NCBI GenBank assembly: GCA_002709075.1
Contig: PAPV01000013.1
Coordinates: 127,749-169,692 of the forward strand
Direction: 5' to 3'
DNA length: 41,944 nucleotides
Origin: Rhodospirillaceae bacterium
GTDB taxonomy: Bacteria > Pseudomonadota > Alphaproteobacteria > MPNO01 > UBA2964
Positions 25,888 through 33,903 of the stretch are shown here, one piece after another. The notes below the pieces were generated by a model, which did no database searches, had not been told where the DNA came from, and worked only from the letters and a program-made list of their open reading frames with translations. Numbering within the stretch: the first letter of the stretch is position 1; each line of letters begins with the position of its first letter. A program made the translations under genes and the position numbers.

Positions 25888-26828
25888 ATCTATCAGTTGA
25901 AATTGGTGAGTTAACGCTTCAAAATCCGATAACACCAGCTTCGGGCTCTTTCTCTTGGGAATATGACGAATTTATTGATCTTAATGAGTTGGGTGGTCTC
26001 GTGGCAAAGACAATTTGTCGTGAGCCTCGCGATGGAAACCCAACGCCGCGTATGGCTGAAACTGAAGCAGGGATTATTCAATCCATTGGGCTTCCTGGGA
26101 AAGGTATAGATTATTTTTTGGAAAATATAGTTCCCGAATATGCAAAATTTGACCCGCCTCTTATTGTTTCCTGTTCTTCGGAAGATCCAGATGAGTTTGC
26201 TTTATTAGCTAGTGAATTAAGTGTACCAGACGTAGATGTTGTGGAATGTAACATATCTTGCCCTACCCGAAATACTTCAGGAGGAAATTTTGCTTTAAGT
26301 GATGAACATACTGGAGAGGTTGTGAGCAAGCTTCGAGCCGCTACAGATAAGCCTCTTTGGGCTAAATTGTCCCCGAATGCCGGGGATATAGTATCTATCG
26401 CCAGGGCGGCGGAGGAGGCAGGTGCAGACGCTTTATGTATAGCTAATACATTTTTAGGTCTTAAAATCAGGACTGACAACTTTCGTCCAGCCATAGGAAA
26501 TAAGTACGGTGGTATGGTTTCTCCTGCTTTAAAGCCGATTGTACTTAGAATGGTCTACCAGTGCGCGAAAGAGGTGAAAATACCAATAATAGGTATTGGC
26601 GGGGTAACCAAAGCAGAAGATGTAGTGGAATACATGCTTGCAGGCGCAAGTGCCGTGGGAATTGGTTATGCTGCATTCCGAAACCCCACCGCCCTTACCT
26701 CTATTATTAGGGATTTAGAGGTTTGGTGTGATAATCGCGGAATAAAACGCGTTTCAGAGCTAATTGGCGCGATCAAGGATGAAGATATGGAGATGGATAC
26801 TCTAACTGCAGCAAGCCAAGGTGTTTAG
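25881..26828 (+). CDS. Dihydroorotate dehydrogenase-like FMN protein, likely not orotate-specific
   Basis: A class 1B-type (beta/alpha)8 FMN protein of 315 residues starting at ATG 25881. K43 in AKTICREPRDGNP and K162 in AKLSPN match the FMN or substrate Lys positions, and C127 in NISCPT is the usual catalytic Cys. Orotate contacts of lactococcal PyrDA, as I recall them, are altered: the Asn of the NxxGL loop is Gln67 (IQSIGLPG), the CPN Asn is Thr129 and the NS pair is Asn189-Thr190. IGIGGVTKAED and AGASAVGIGYAAF are the phosphate-binding ends of FMN. With the PyrK-like partner it forms a two-electron ring reductase or oxidase. A catabolic role is more likely than pyrimidine synthesis, though this is inference. 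Confidence 0.82.
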   Translation: MVDLSVEIGELTLQNPITPASGSFSWEYDEFIDLNELGGLVAKTICREPRDGNPTPRMAETEAGIIQSIGLPGKGIDYFLENIVPEYAKFDPPLIVSCSSEDPDEFALLASELSVPDVDVVECNISCPTRNTSGGNFALSDEHTGEVVSKLRAATDKPLWAKLSPNAGDIVSIARAAEEAGADALCIANTFLGLKIRTDNFRPAIGNKYGGMVSPALKPIVLRMVYQCAKEVKIPIIGIGGVTKAEDVVEYMLAGASAVGIGYAAFRNPTALTSIIRDLEVWCDNRGIKRVSELIGAIKDEDMEMDTLTAASQGV

Positions 26829-26942
26829 TAACCTAAGGCAAATATAACACAAGTATGATATCATCTTTAGTTTTGTTGCAGTTGTTTTTTTGAAGATATA
26901 ATGAAGCTAACGGTATAAAACTTTTTGTGTTTACTTTCTGAT

Positions 26943-27863
26943 TTAGCTTTCTTGCACAGTGAATCTATCGCCTGGAATGGTGCCCTTCGGAAGTGAGGAA
27001 ATGTGCGTGTATATGTCGCGCGGCCGAGCGAACCATACTTTTTCAACTTGAGGATGTTTACAAATATGTGTGAGAATATCTCTTAAACCCGCCAATCTAT
27101 AGGGTTGACCCACAACGAAGGTATGCAGAGCCAAACTGAAGACCAAAGGTTGTTGATCACTTAAAGACATCTGTTCGTCAAAATGTGAGCACACCATTTC
27201 CGTAAATTGACTAGCTGTATGTCGTCGAGAGAGTTGGGCCGGCGAATCATTAATTTCAATATGATAAGGAAGCATTAGCAATGGGCCGGCCCTCGTTTGC
27301 ATCCAAGTTGGCTGATCATCACATGACCAATCCATGATATATTTGTAACCCTCTTCTTTCAATAGGTCTGGTGTGTGGGCACTTTCGGATATCCAAGGGC
27401 CCATCCATCCACCAGGTCCATCGCCTTCATTTTCTCTAAAAACCGCGGTTGCAGCACGAATAAGCGCCTTTTCTTGTTTCTCAGGATAATCACCCTGTTG
27501 TTCTGAATTTGTTATACCGTGACCAATAAACTCATCGTTTCTTTCGCGGATCCGCGATGGGATTTGTGGTGCATATTCGTAGATTGACGTATTCATGAGG
27601 TGACTAGCAGGTAAATCAAATTCATCTAAAAGATCAAAGATTCGCCAAATTCCGACCCGCAAGCCATAGTCACGCCAGGCATAGTTTCGAACATCAGGTT
27701 GGACACCCGGATTTGTTGGTGTGTGGCCAAGACCTTCCCCAAAACTAAAATGCTCAATGTTAAGGCCAATATAAAATGCTAACCGCTTGCCCTCTGGCCA
27801 ATCATAATTGGTTCTCTCGATTATGGGGCTGTATTCATAACGACCATGTTTCTTTAATTTCAA
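26943..27863 (-). CDS. Polysaccharide deacetylase / PuuE-like allantoinase family protein
   Basis: This 306-residue protein has the NodB-homology fold in the PuuE subgroup: FYIGLNIEHFSFGE near residue 30, NTSIYEYAPQIPSRIRERND at about 92-111, IGHGITNSEQQGD at about 113-125 and the closing ALHTFVVGQPYRLAGLRD. The TFDD metal motif of true chitin deacetylases is absent, as in PuuE. PuuE opens allantoin; a cyclic ureide or amide is a plausible substrate here, but not shown. The start is a TTG at 27863, supported by AAGGTGA 4 bases upstream; no ATG lies near it in frame. It is convergent with the PyrD-like gene. Confidence 0.8.
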   Translation of the reverse strand: MKLKKHGRYEYSPIIERTNYDWPEGKRLAFYIGLNIEHFSFGEGLGHTPTNPGVQPDVRNYAWRDYGLRVGIWRIFDLLDEFDLPASHLMNTSIYEYAPQIPSRIRERNDEFIGHGITNSEQQGDYPEKQEKALIRAATAVFRENEGDGPGGWMGPWISESAHTPDLLKEEGYKYIMDWSCDDQPTWMQTRAGPLLMLPYHIEINDSPAQLSRRHTASQFTEMVCSHFDEQMSLSDQQPLVFSLALHTFVVGQPYRLAGLRDILTHICKHPQVEKVWFARPRDIYTHISSLPKGTIPGDRFTVQES

Positions 27864-28229
27864 TTGATCACCTTTATGTTGCCAGCACTTAAATATTGCT
27901 AGCCTCTCTAATCTAACGCAAAGGACGCCATCTATTTATAGATTAAACAGGAAAAATTTTTCAAGGAAAATTCGGAAAAAGAATTGATTTATTTAACCAA
28001 GGGTTTGATTTTTACCAGTAAATCCCTCTATTACTGACATAAAATGATTTATGGAGTGTATAGGGTTGAATAAAAGGGTTTGGCGATTTTTTTTAATTTG
28101 ATGTGTAAAACATTCGCAGTGCATCAGGTAGATTGACATTAGATGTTTGCATCTCATGGGTTGCGCTGGACCACAACCTAAGGCTAATTTATTGTGACAA
28201 CTTGTTAGATTTGCCCTGAAAGGATAACG
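27864..28229. other. AT-rich divergent intergenic region
   Basis: No gene or RNA is seen. Weak hairpin GGTTG-N10-CAACC at 28159-28178. The region must hold promoters for the PuuE-like and TcuA-like genes, but no clear -35/-10 pair is visible. Confidence 0.45.
27868..27874 (-). promoter_or_regulatory. Ribosome-binding site AAGGTGA deciding a TTG start
   Basis: On the minus strand AAGGTGA lies 4 bases before TTG 27863, the only reasonable start for the PuuE-like gene. Confidence 0.65.
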
Positions 28230-29714
28230 ATGTCTGAAAACGACTATGATGTAGTAATAGTAGGAGCTGGAAATGCAGCGGCCTGTGCTGCGATGGCCGC
28301 ACAAGATTCTGGAGCAAAAAAAATTACTATGCTGGAGTGTGCTCCAGAGGATGAGGCTGGAGGAAATACTCGCTTTACCGCGGGAGCTATGAGAGTAGTG
28401 TACGATGGTGTAGAGGACATTAAAAAACTCGTGGACTTGTCTAACAAAGAGCTAGCAGACACCGATTTTGGAACTTACACGCAGGATCAATTTTATGATG
28501 ATATTTTCCGAGTTACTGAATATCGTACTGATCAAGAAATGGCTGAGTCCTTAGTCACAAAAAGTTTAGATACTCTTATTTGGATGAAAGAAAAAGGTAT
28601 TAAGTTTGTGCCAATATATGGTCGGCAAGCGTTTAAAATTGACGGTAAGTTTAAATTCTGGGGTGGATTAACGGTGGAGACATGGGGTGGTGGCCCTGGT
28701 TTATATGATTCCCAGCAGGAAATAACAAAAAATTTGGGCATAGAAACAAAATTTGAGACAAGAGCAGTTGAGCTTGTAATGGAAGGAAGCCGAGTTGCAG
28801 GAGTGAAAATAAAGAAAAACGGACAAATAAGAATCATTAAAGCAAAATCGGTTATTATTGCGTCAGGTGGATTTCAAGCAAATCCGGAGTGGCGTACGCG
28901 CTACCTTGGTCCTGGTTGGGATTTGGCAAAAATTCGTGGAACACGTTTTAATACAGGTGACGGCATCCGTATGGGAATTGAGGCTGGTGCTGCGACATAT
29001 GGTAACTGGTCGGGTTGCCATGCTGTTGGATGGGATCGCAATGCACCCGAGTTTGGTGACTTGGGAGTTGGTGATCAATTTCAGAAGCACTCATATCCTT
29101 TTTTTATAATGGTAAATGCTACTGGCAAACGTTTTGTAGACGAGGGTGCCGATTTTAGAAACTACACTTATGCAAAATACGGTCGAGTCATACTTCAGCA
29201 ACCAAACCAATTTGCATGGCAAGTCCTAGATGCAAAAGTTGCTCATTTAAAACGCGATGAGTATTCTATTCGACAAGTAACTAAAGTTACTGCAGATACA
29301 ATTGAGGAGTTGGCTGGAAAGTTAGAAGGCGTTGATAAGGATACATTTTTAGCTGAAGTAAATGAATATAATAGTGCTGTTAAACAAGATATTCCGTATA
29401 ATCCAAATGTGAAAGATGGGCGTTGTACCGAGGGGCTCGCCATTAATAAATCAAATTGGGCGATGACCATAGACACACCTCCCTTTGAAGCATATCAAAT
29501 TACATGTGGAATTACATTTACATTTGGCGGATTGAGAATTAATCAAAATGGTGAGGTGGTTGACGGCGACTTGAAGTCAATTCCTGGGTTATACGCGGCT
29601 GGAGAGTGTGTAGGGGGATTATTCTATTTTAATTACCCAGGGGGATCCGGTCTTACGGCAGGTTCAGTATTTGGTAAAATAGCTGGGCATTCGGCAGGGG
29701 CATATTCCATTTAA
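28230..29714 (+). CDS. FAD-dependent dehydrogenase, TcuA (tricarballylate dehydrogenase)/fumarate reductase family
   Basis: The 494-residue protein has an N-terminal FAD Rossmann motif VVIVGAGNAAACAAMAA with Glu at MLECAPEDEAGGNTRFTAG. The middle of the protein is the fumarate-reductase-type capping domain, and the C-terminal GLYAAGECVGGLFYFNYPGG and GSGLTAGSVFGKIAG segments close the FAD site. This pattern fits TcuA, which oxidises tricarballylate to cis-aconitate, or a related flavin enzyme that acts on C-C double bonds of carboxylates. No TcuB is adjacent. AAAGGATAACG precedes the ATG. It converges on the amidase gene with 14 bp between stops. Confidence 0.82.
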   Translation: MSENDYDVVIVGAGNAAACAAMAAQDSGAKKITMLECAPEDEAGGNTRFTAGAMRVVYDGVEDIKKLVDLSNKELADTDFGTYTQDQFYDDIFRVTEYRTDQEMAESLVTKSLDTLIWMKEKGIKFVPIYGRQAFKIDGKFKFWGGLTVETWGGGPGLYDSQQEITKNLGIETKFETRAVELVMEGSRVAGVKIKKNGQIRIIKAKSVIIASGGFQANPEWRTRYLGPGWDLAKIRGTRFNTGDGIRMGIEAGAATYGNWSGCHAVGWDRNAPEFGDLGVGDQFQKHSYPFFIMVNATGKRFVDEGADFRNYTYAKYGRVILQQPNQFAWQVLDAKVAHLKRDEYSIRQVTKVTADTIEELAGKLEGVDKDTFLAEVNEYNSAVKQDIPYNPNVKDGRCTEGLAINKSNWAMTIDTPPFEAYQITCGITFTFGGLRINQNGEVVDGDLKSIPGLYAAGECVGGLFYFNYPGGSGLTAGSVFGKIAGHSAGAYSI

Positions 29715-29728
29715 ATTTTAAAAAATTT

Positions 29729-31009
29729 TCAAACAGAGACAATTTTTGTAACCCATTTAGCCCACGAAATGAGGGAGGTGTCCCCGTATCGCGGCCCAAC
29801 AATTTGGATTCCTACTGGTAATCCGTTGGGCCCACTGTGAGTAGGTAATGTAATGGTGGGTGTATGTAAAATCGTCCAATACCCCTGAAATCGGGCATCT
29901 CCTGTGCTTGCCAGTCCCTTTGGGGCTTCCCCGTGAGCAGATGGTGTGAGTATAAAGTCGAGTGGTTTAAGAATTGCGTCAACAGATGCACGTGCACTCT
30001 CGGCATGCTCGAGTGCAGCGCGGTATTGATCCCAAGAAATGGAATTACCATTTTGCACTTGTTTTAAAATATTATCTGACATTTGATTTTGATGATGGGC
30101 AGCATGCCATGAAAGAGCTTTACTTCGTTCAAAATCATTTATTGTGTTTCTTACATTAGTAAGACTTGTGAATGTTGCTGGCATTTTTGTTTCAACAATC
30201 TTTGCACCAAATCGCGATAACTCTTTAACTGCATTTTCAACTGCTGTGCGGGACTCTGGAGAGGCTTCATTCCACAAATGTGTTTTTGCAACTCCGATTA
30301 GAGGTTGTGAATTTTCATCTGGGGTTTGACTCAATGATCGGTTAAGAAGGACGGAAGCGATTAAATCGATATCTTCAATTGTCCTCGCCATTAGACCTAT
30401 TGTGTCGAGATTTTCAGCCGCAAATAACAGTCCAGCGCGGTTTATAATGTTATAAGTTGGTTTGTATCCAAAAATACCGCAAAATGATGCTGGTCGGATG
30501 ACAGATCCTCCAGTCTGAGTGCCAAACGCTGCATGAACCATCGTGTCTGCGACAGCAGCTGCAGAACCGCTAGAAGATCCACCCGGTGTATGTGCAAGAT
30601 TAAACGGATTAGTTGTTAAACTAGGGAAGGATCCCGCAAATTCGCACGTTGCTGTCTTTCCCATTATCACCGCCCCCGCATTTCGCAAAATATTTACGCA
30701 AGCTGCGTCAGTTGTTGGTTGCCATCCTTTGTAAATCGATGAACCCATTTGAGTTGGCATATCGAATGTGTCGAGAACATCCTTTATTCCGACTGATAAA
30801 CCAGACAATCTGCCAGATTTCTTATTTTTATCGATTATGCGAGCATTTTTTAATGCGAGGTCGCCATCAAGATAAGCCCATGCTTTCACGGTTTTTTCCC
30901 GAACATCAACTTGCTTCAAACAGTCCTGCATTACTTCTTCAGCAGTGAGCAATCCCTCAGTTTTCATTTGGATAATTTCTGTACCACTAATTTTGTTTAA
31001 ACTATTCAT
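29729..31009 (-). CDS. Amidase signature family hydrolase
   Basis: The Ser-cisSer-Lys triad of the amidase signature family is recognised: Lys in LSVGIKDVLDTFDMPTQMGS, the Ser-rich loop TPGGSSSGSAAAVA, and the nucleophile Ser in TGGSVIRPASFCG. It hydrolyses amide bonds of an unknown small molecule, releasing ammonia or an amine. The ATG at 31009 is chosen because AGGAT lies a few bases upstream at 31016-31020; upstream in-frame Met codons (31084, 31027) lack a site and lengthen the N-terminus unusually. It fits ring-opened lactam or amide breakdown in this cluster. Confidence 0.85.
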   Translation of the reverse strand: MNSLNKISGTEIIQMKTEGLLTAEEVMQDCLKQVDVREKTVKAWAYLDGDLALKNARIIDKNKKSGRLSGLSVGIKDVLDTFDMPTQMGSSIYKGWQPTTDAACVNILRNAGAVIMGKTATCEFAGSFPSLTTNPFNLAHTPGGSSSGSAAAVADTMVHAAFGTQTGGSVIRPASFCGIFGYKPTYNIINRAGLLFAAENLDTIGLMARTIEDIDLIASVLLNRSLSQTPDENSQPLIGVAKTHLWNEASPESRTAVENAVKELSRFGAKIVETKMPATFTSLTNVRNTINDFERSKALSWHAAHHQNQMSDNILKQVQNGNSISWDQYRAALEHAESARASVDAILKPLDFILTPSAHGEAPKGLASTGDARFQGYWTILHTPTITLPTHSGPNGLPVGIQIVGPRYGDTSLISWAKWVTKIVSV

Positions 31010-31318
31010 ATCAGTATCCTGAAACATATTTTTATCATTAAAGGGTAAGCAGTATGCCAGTTTTTTATCGATAATAAGGTGCACTTTGTTTTGTTTTTTT
31101 TCTACACAAGATCCTTTTTTAAAATGAATGATAAAAATTTACATGGTTTTAAATATTTTGAAGGGAGCTATGACTTTCTAAAAAGACCGGTATTTAAGTT
31201 ACTTTTTTATCAGAACGTTAGTACTCAGCGGTAAATGGCTGAGATTGTTAGTGCGCTCAACAAGAATATTTACAATGATAGAAAATTTCAATAGACCAAA
31301 CTATTTTGCCAGTTATGA
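31010..31318. other. AT-rich gap between the amidase and MetE-like genes
   Basis: Besides the amidase's ribosome-binding site (31016-31020) I see no gene, hairpin with T tract, or repeat. Confidence 0.45.
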
Positions 31319-32368
31319 CTATTTTGATCTTTCTCTCGCTATCTTTGTGCCCTCTGAGAGAATTCGGAGTTTCTTTTCGGCAATTTCAAAACTGCACGGG
31401 CTAAGGCCGCAGTCTGGCGCAGGCATTATTTGTTCTGGTGAGAGTATGTCTGCTGCGCGAAGCAAACGTTCTGCAACATAATCCGCTGTTTCTATTCTTT
31501 GGTCACTGTTCCATACACATCCAAACCTGACCCGTTTTGAGGGACATTTGGACAACAATTTAGGGTCTAATCTTGCTCCTTCAAACTCGAGGGCTAAAAT
31601 ATCAATATCACAATCCTCAAGAATAGAGATTAATCTGGGATAGCTATCCACTATGCTTCGTTTTTTTTCCGGATGAGGGTACCCATAACATATATGTACT
31701 GCTGTGTTAGCATTGAGGTCCGCGGCGGCAAGTTGGAGCATCTCAATTCCCCATTCGCTTACTTTTTCTGGGTAAAGACTAAATGCTGGTTCATCAAATT
31801 GTATTATTTCTGGCCCAAGTTTATCTAAAAGCTTAGCTTCACGATTTATCGCGATAGCCCAATCCTCAGCCATCGATTTTTCATCGAAATAATATTCATC
31901 ATGTGTTGAGTCAACAATTGTCATTGGTCCGGGCAATGTTATTTTTACCGGTTGATCCACTTTCTTCTTAAGAAAACTAAGATCATCAATTGTAATTGGA
32001 GCAACATGCTCTATTGGTGCCACACATCGTCCTACCATTGCCTTTGTTTCACCACGGATAATTTTTTCAGCTAGTCTTGAATAATCAAATCCAGACATTT
32101 TTTTGGTAAAATGAGTTAAATAATGCTCTCGACGCTGTTCACCATCGCTAATAATATTGATTGCGGCCTTTTCTTGCAATCGTATTGACACACGTATTGC
32201 GTCATTGATTGCTATGTTTCGCAACTGCCCGTCAAATGTCCAAACACCTCGTTCCCCGTATTTATAGTCTTCTTTTAATTCTTCGGCTGTTTTTGGACGG
32301 TACAACCAAGGAAATTTTGGCATTGACCCGACAACGGTAGTAGTGAAAGGCTGGTATGATTTCATCAT
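31319..32368 (-). CDS. Cobalamin-independent methionine synthase-like protein (MetE C-terminal family)
   Basis: The 349-residue protein corresponds to the C-terminal catalytic half of MetE. The zinc ligands are visible as His and Cys in VHICYGYPHPE, Glu in LALEFEGA and Cys in PAPDCGL. The N-terminal VVGSMPKFPWL and the IISDGEQRREHYL motifs are typical. Stand-alone proteins like this are found widely near catabolic genes and may transfer methyl or alkyl groups to a thiol; the acceptor and donor are unknown. The N-terminal half of MetE is missing by design, not truncation. No ribosome-binding site is clear; ATG 32368 or 32365 are equally good. Confidence 0.85.
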   Translation of the reverse strand: MMKSYQPFTTTVVGSMPKFPWLYRPKTAEELKEDYKYGERGVWTFDGQLRNIAINDAIRVSIRLQEKAAINIISDGEQRREHYLTHFTKKMSGFDYSRLAEKIIRGETKAMVGRCVAPIEHVAPITIDDLSFLKKKVDQPVKITLPGPMTIVDSTHDEYYFDEKSMAEDWAIAINREAKLLDKLGPEIIQFDEPAFSLYPEKVSEWGIEMLQLAAADLNANTAVHICYGYPHPEKKRSIVDSYPRLISILEDCDIDILALEFEGARLDPKLLSKCPSKRVRFGCVWNSDQRIETADYVAERLLRAADILSPEQIMPAPDCGLSPCSFEIAEKKLRILSEGTKIARERSK

Positions 32369-32990
32369 GCATTCAGTGTAAAGGGGATTCGAACTGCTCC
32401 AAATCGTATTTAATAAAACCCAACTTTCTTTAGAGACTCTCCCAACAAGAGATCTATTCGAAGTGTAATTTTAGCCGATCATCCTTTTCTGCCCCAATTA
32501 AGGGTGAATATTATGAGGTGGCACTAGATTAGTCTTCCCTACGCATCCAGTATTTATGATAATTAATCTGTACCCAGCCTACTCGTTTCTCTTTGGTCTT
32601 CAACAATCAGAGAAGGTTTAAAGGATTCCTCTCCATCTCATTATACCTTTGAGATCAGACAATTACCATTATTATGTGCACTAACAACGGATTGGGTCAA
32701 CTAACTGCTAGATTTATTGCAAATTGAAAAAATATTCTGTGTAACAACGTAAATTCTTTGTCCTCCGGTACTGGGGTAACTTTTTTTTTGTTGTTCAAAC
32801 TTTCAATCTGCAAGTGACATTTTTTCATTAACAGATGAGCTTCGTTTATTCGAATTTTATCATCTCATTCTGATGGCTAAATTTTGCGTAGGGCACAAAA
32901 TCGAATACCCAATGAGGCAATACCACTCTGTAGCAGTTTAGACATATTTCCGTTATTTTTTGCCGATCGCTGTCTCTACTTTGAATATTT
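32369..32990. other. 622-bp AT-rich region without a gene
   Basis: No long open frame is present on either strand, and no RNA gene is recognised. A T-run and several short A/T-rich stretches fill it. It may be a decayed gene or a spacer between two catabolic blocks; I see no remnants I can name. Confidence 0.5.
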
Positions 32991-33803
32991 TCAATGGTCC
33001 GGTTTTACATTCCCTCCATAATCTGAAGCAATACCTGCACTAACGTAGCCACCATCACAAAAAAGAATGTGACCATTCATATACGATGCGTTTTCTCCAG
33101 CTAGAAATAGAGCAGCATCCGCAACTTCTTCAACGGCACCATACCGTCCAACTGGGATGTACATTTTATATGCTTCTCTAGTTTCATTATTGTGAGTGAT
33201 GCGTGTTAATGGCGTGTCTATAGGACCGGGGCCAACAGCATTGACTGTTATTCCTTTAGGCCCAAGTTCTAAAGCAGCCTGACGAGTTAGTCCAATAACT
33301 GCCGCCTTAGATGTTCCATAAGCTGTGCGACCGGATCCGGCTCTTTGCCCAGCGATTGAGGCAATATTAATAATTCTTCCATAGGAATTTTTGATCATCT
33401 CTCGTGCTGCTGCTTGTGCACAATACAGGGTACCATAGAGATTTACTTTCATTACTCGATCGAATTCTTCCGGAGTTGCTTCAAGAAATGAATGCCGTTG
33501 TCCTGTTCCTGCAACATTGGCTAAAATATCCACTCGCCCGAATCTGTTGACTGTTTTTTCGATCATCTGTGTGGCATGTTCAGGATTTGTTACATCTATT
33601 TGAGTACTGAGTGTCTCTCCACCAATATTTTTAATGGTTTGGATTGTTTCAGATAGTCCCTCAATGTTTTTATCAGCAGCGACAATCTTTGCTCCATTCT
33701 GGGCGAATAAATAGGCTATACCTCTCCCAATGCCACTCGCAGCGCCGGTGACTACGGCAACACAATTCTTAAGGCGCATGATATAGTTTAGAAGCTTGGC
33801 CAT
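32991..33803 (-). CDS. Short-chain dehydrogenase/reductase (classical SDR)
   Basis: The 270-residue protein has the NAD(P)-binding TGAASGIGRG motif near residue 19-28, LANVAGTG in place of the usual NNAG, the catalytic YGTSK, and a C-terminal DGG (LFCDGGYVSAG). It oxidises or reduces a hydroxy/keto group of an unknown small molecule. ATG 33803 and an internal ATG at 33779 (MRLKNCVAVVTG) are both possible; no site decides. Codon use is like its neighbours. It follows the sulfatase on the same strand, 100 bp downstream of it. Confidence 0.87.
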   Translation of the reverse strand: MAKLLNYIMRLKNCVAVVTGAASGIGRGIAYLFAQNGAKIVAADKNIEGLSETIQTIKNIGGETLSTQIDVTNPEHATQMIEKTVNRFGRVDILANVAGTGQRHSFLEATPEEFDRVMKVNLYGTLYCAQAAAREMIKNSYGRIINIASIAGQRAGSGRTAYGTSKAAVIGLTRQAALELGPKGITVNAVGPGPIDTPLTRITHNNETREAYKMYIPVGRYGAVEEVADAALFLAGENASYMNGHILFCDGGYVSAGIASDYGGNVKPDH

Positions 33804-33903
33804 TTGTATTAAACAACATATTTTCCTCTTTCATAATAAAAGCAAGCTAGAATGGTTAGTGTATTAAATATCAATTTAAAATAAACTATTGTACGAAAGT
33901 TTA

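Noticed and set aside
25015-26828. Ordinary pyrimidine-biosynthesis PyrK/PyrD
   Set aside because: Several orotate-contact residues are changed and no other pyr gene is near; not excluded, but less likely.
32383-32400. TTCGAA-like motif resembling a tRNA T-loop
   Set aside because: On the minus strand the flanking stem has two mismatches of five and there is no anticodon or acceptor stem; it is not a tRNA.
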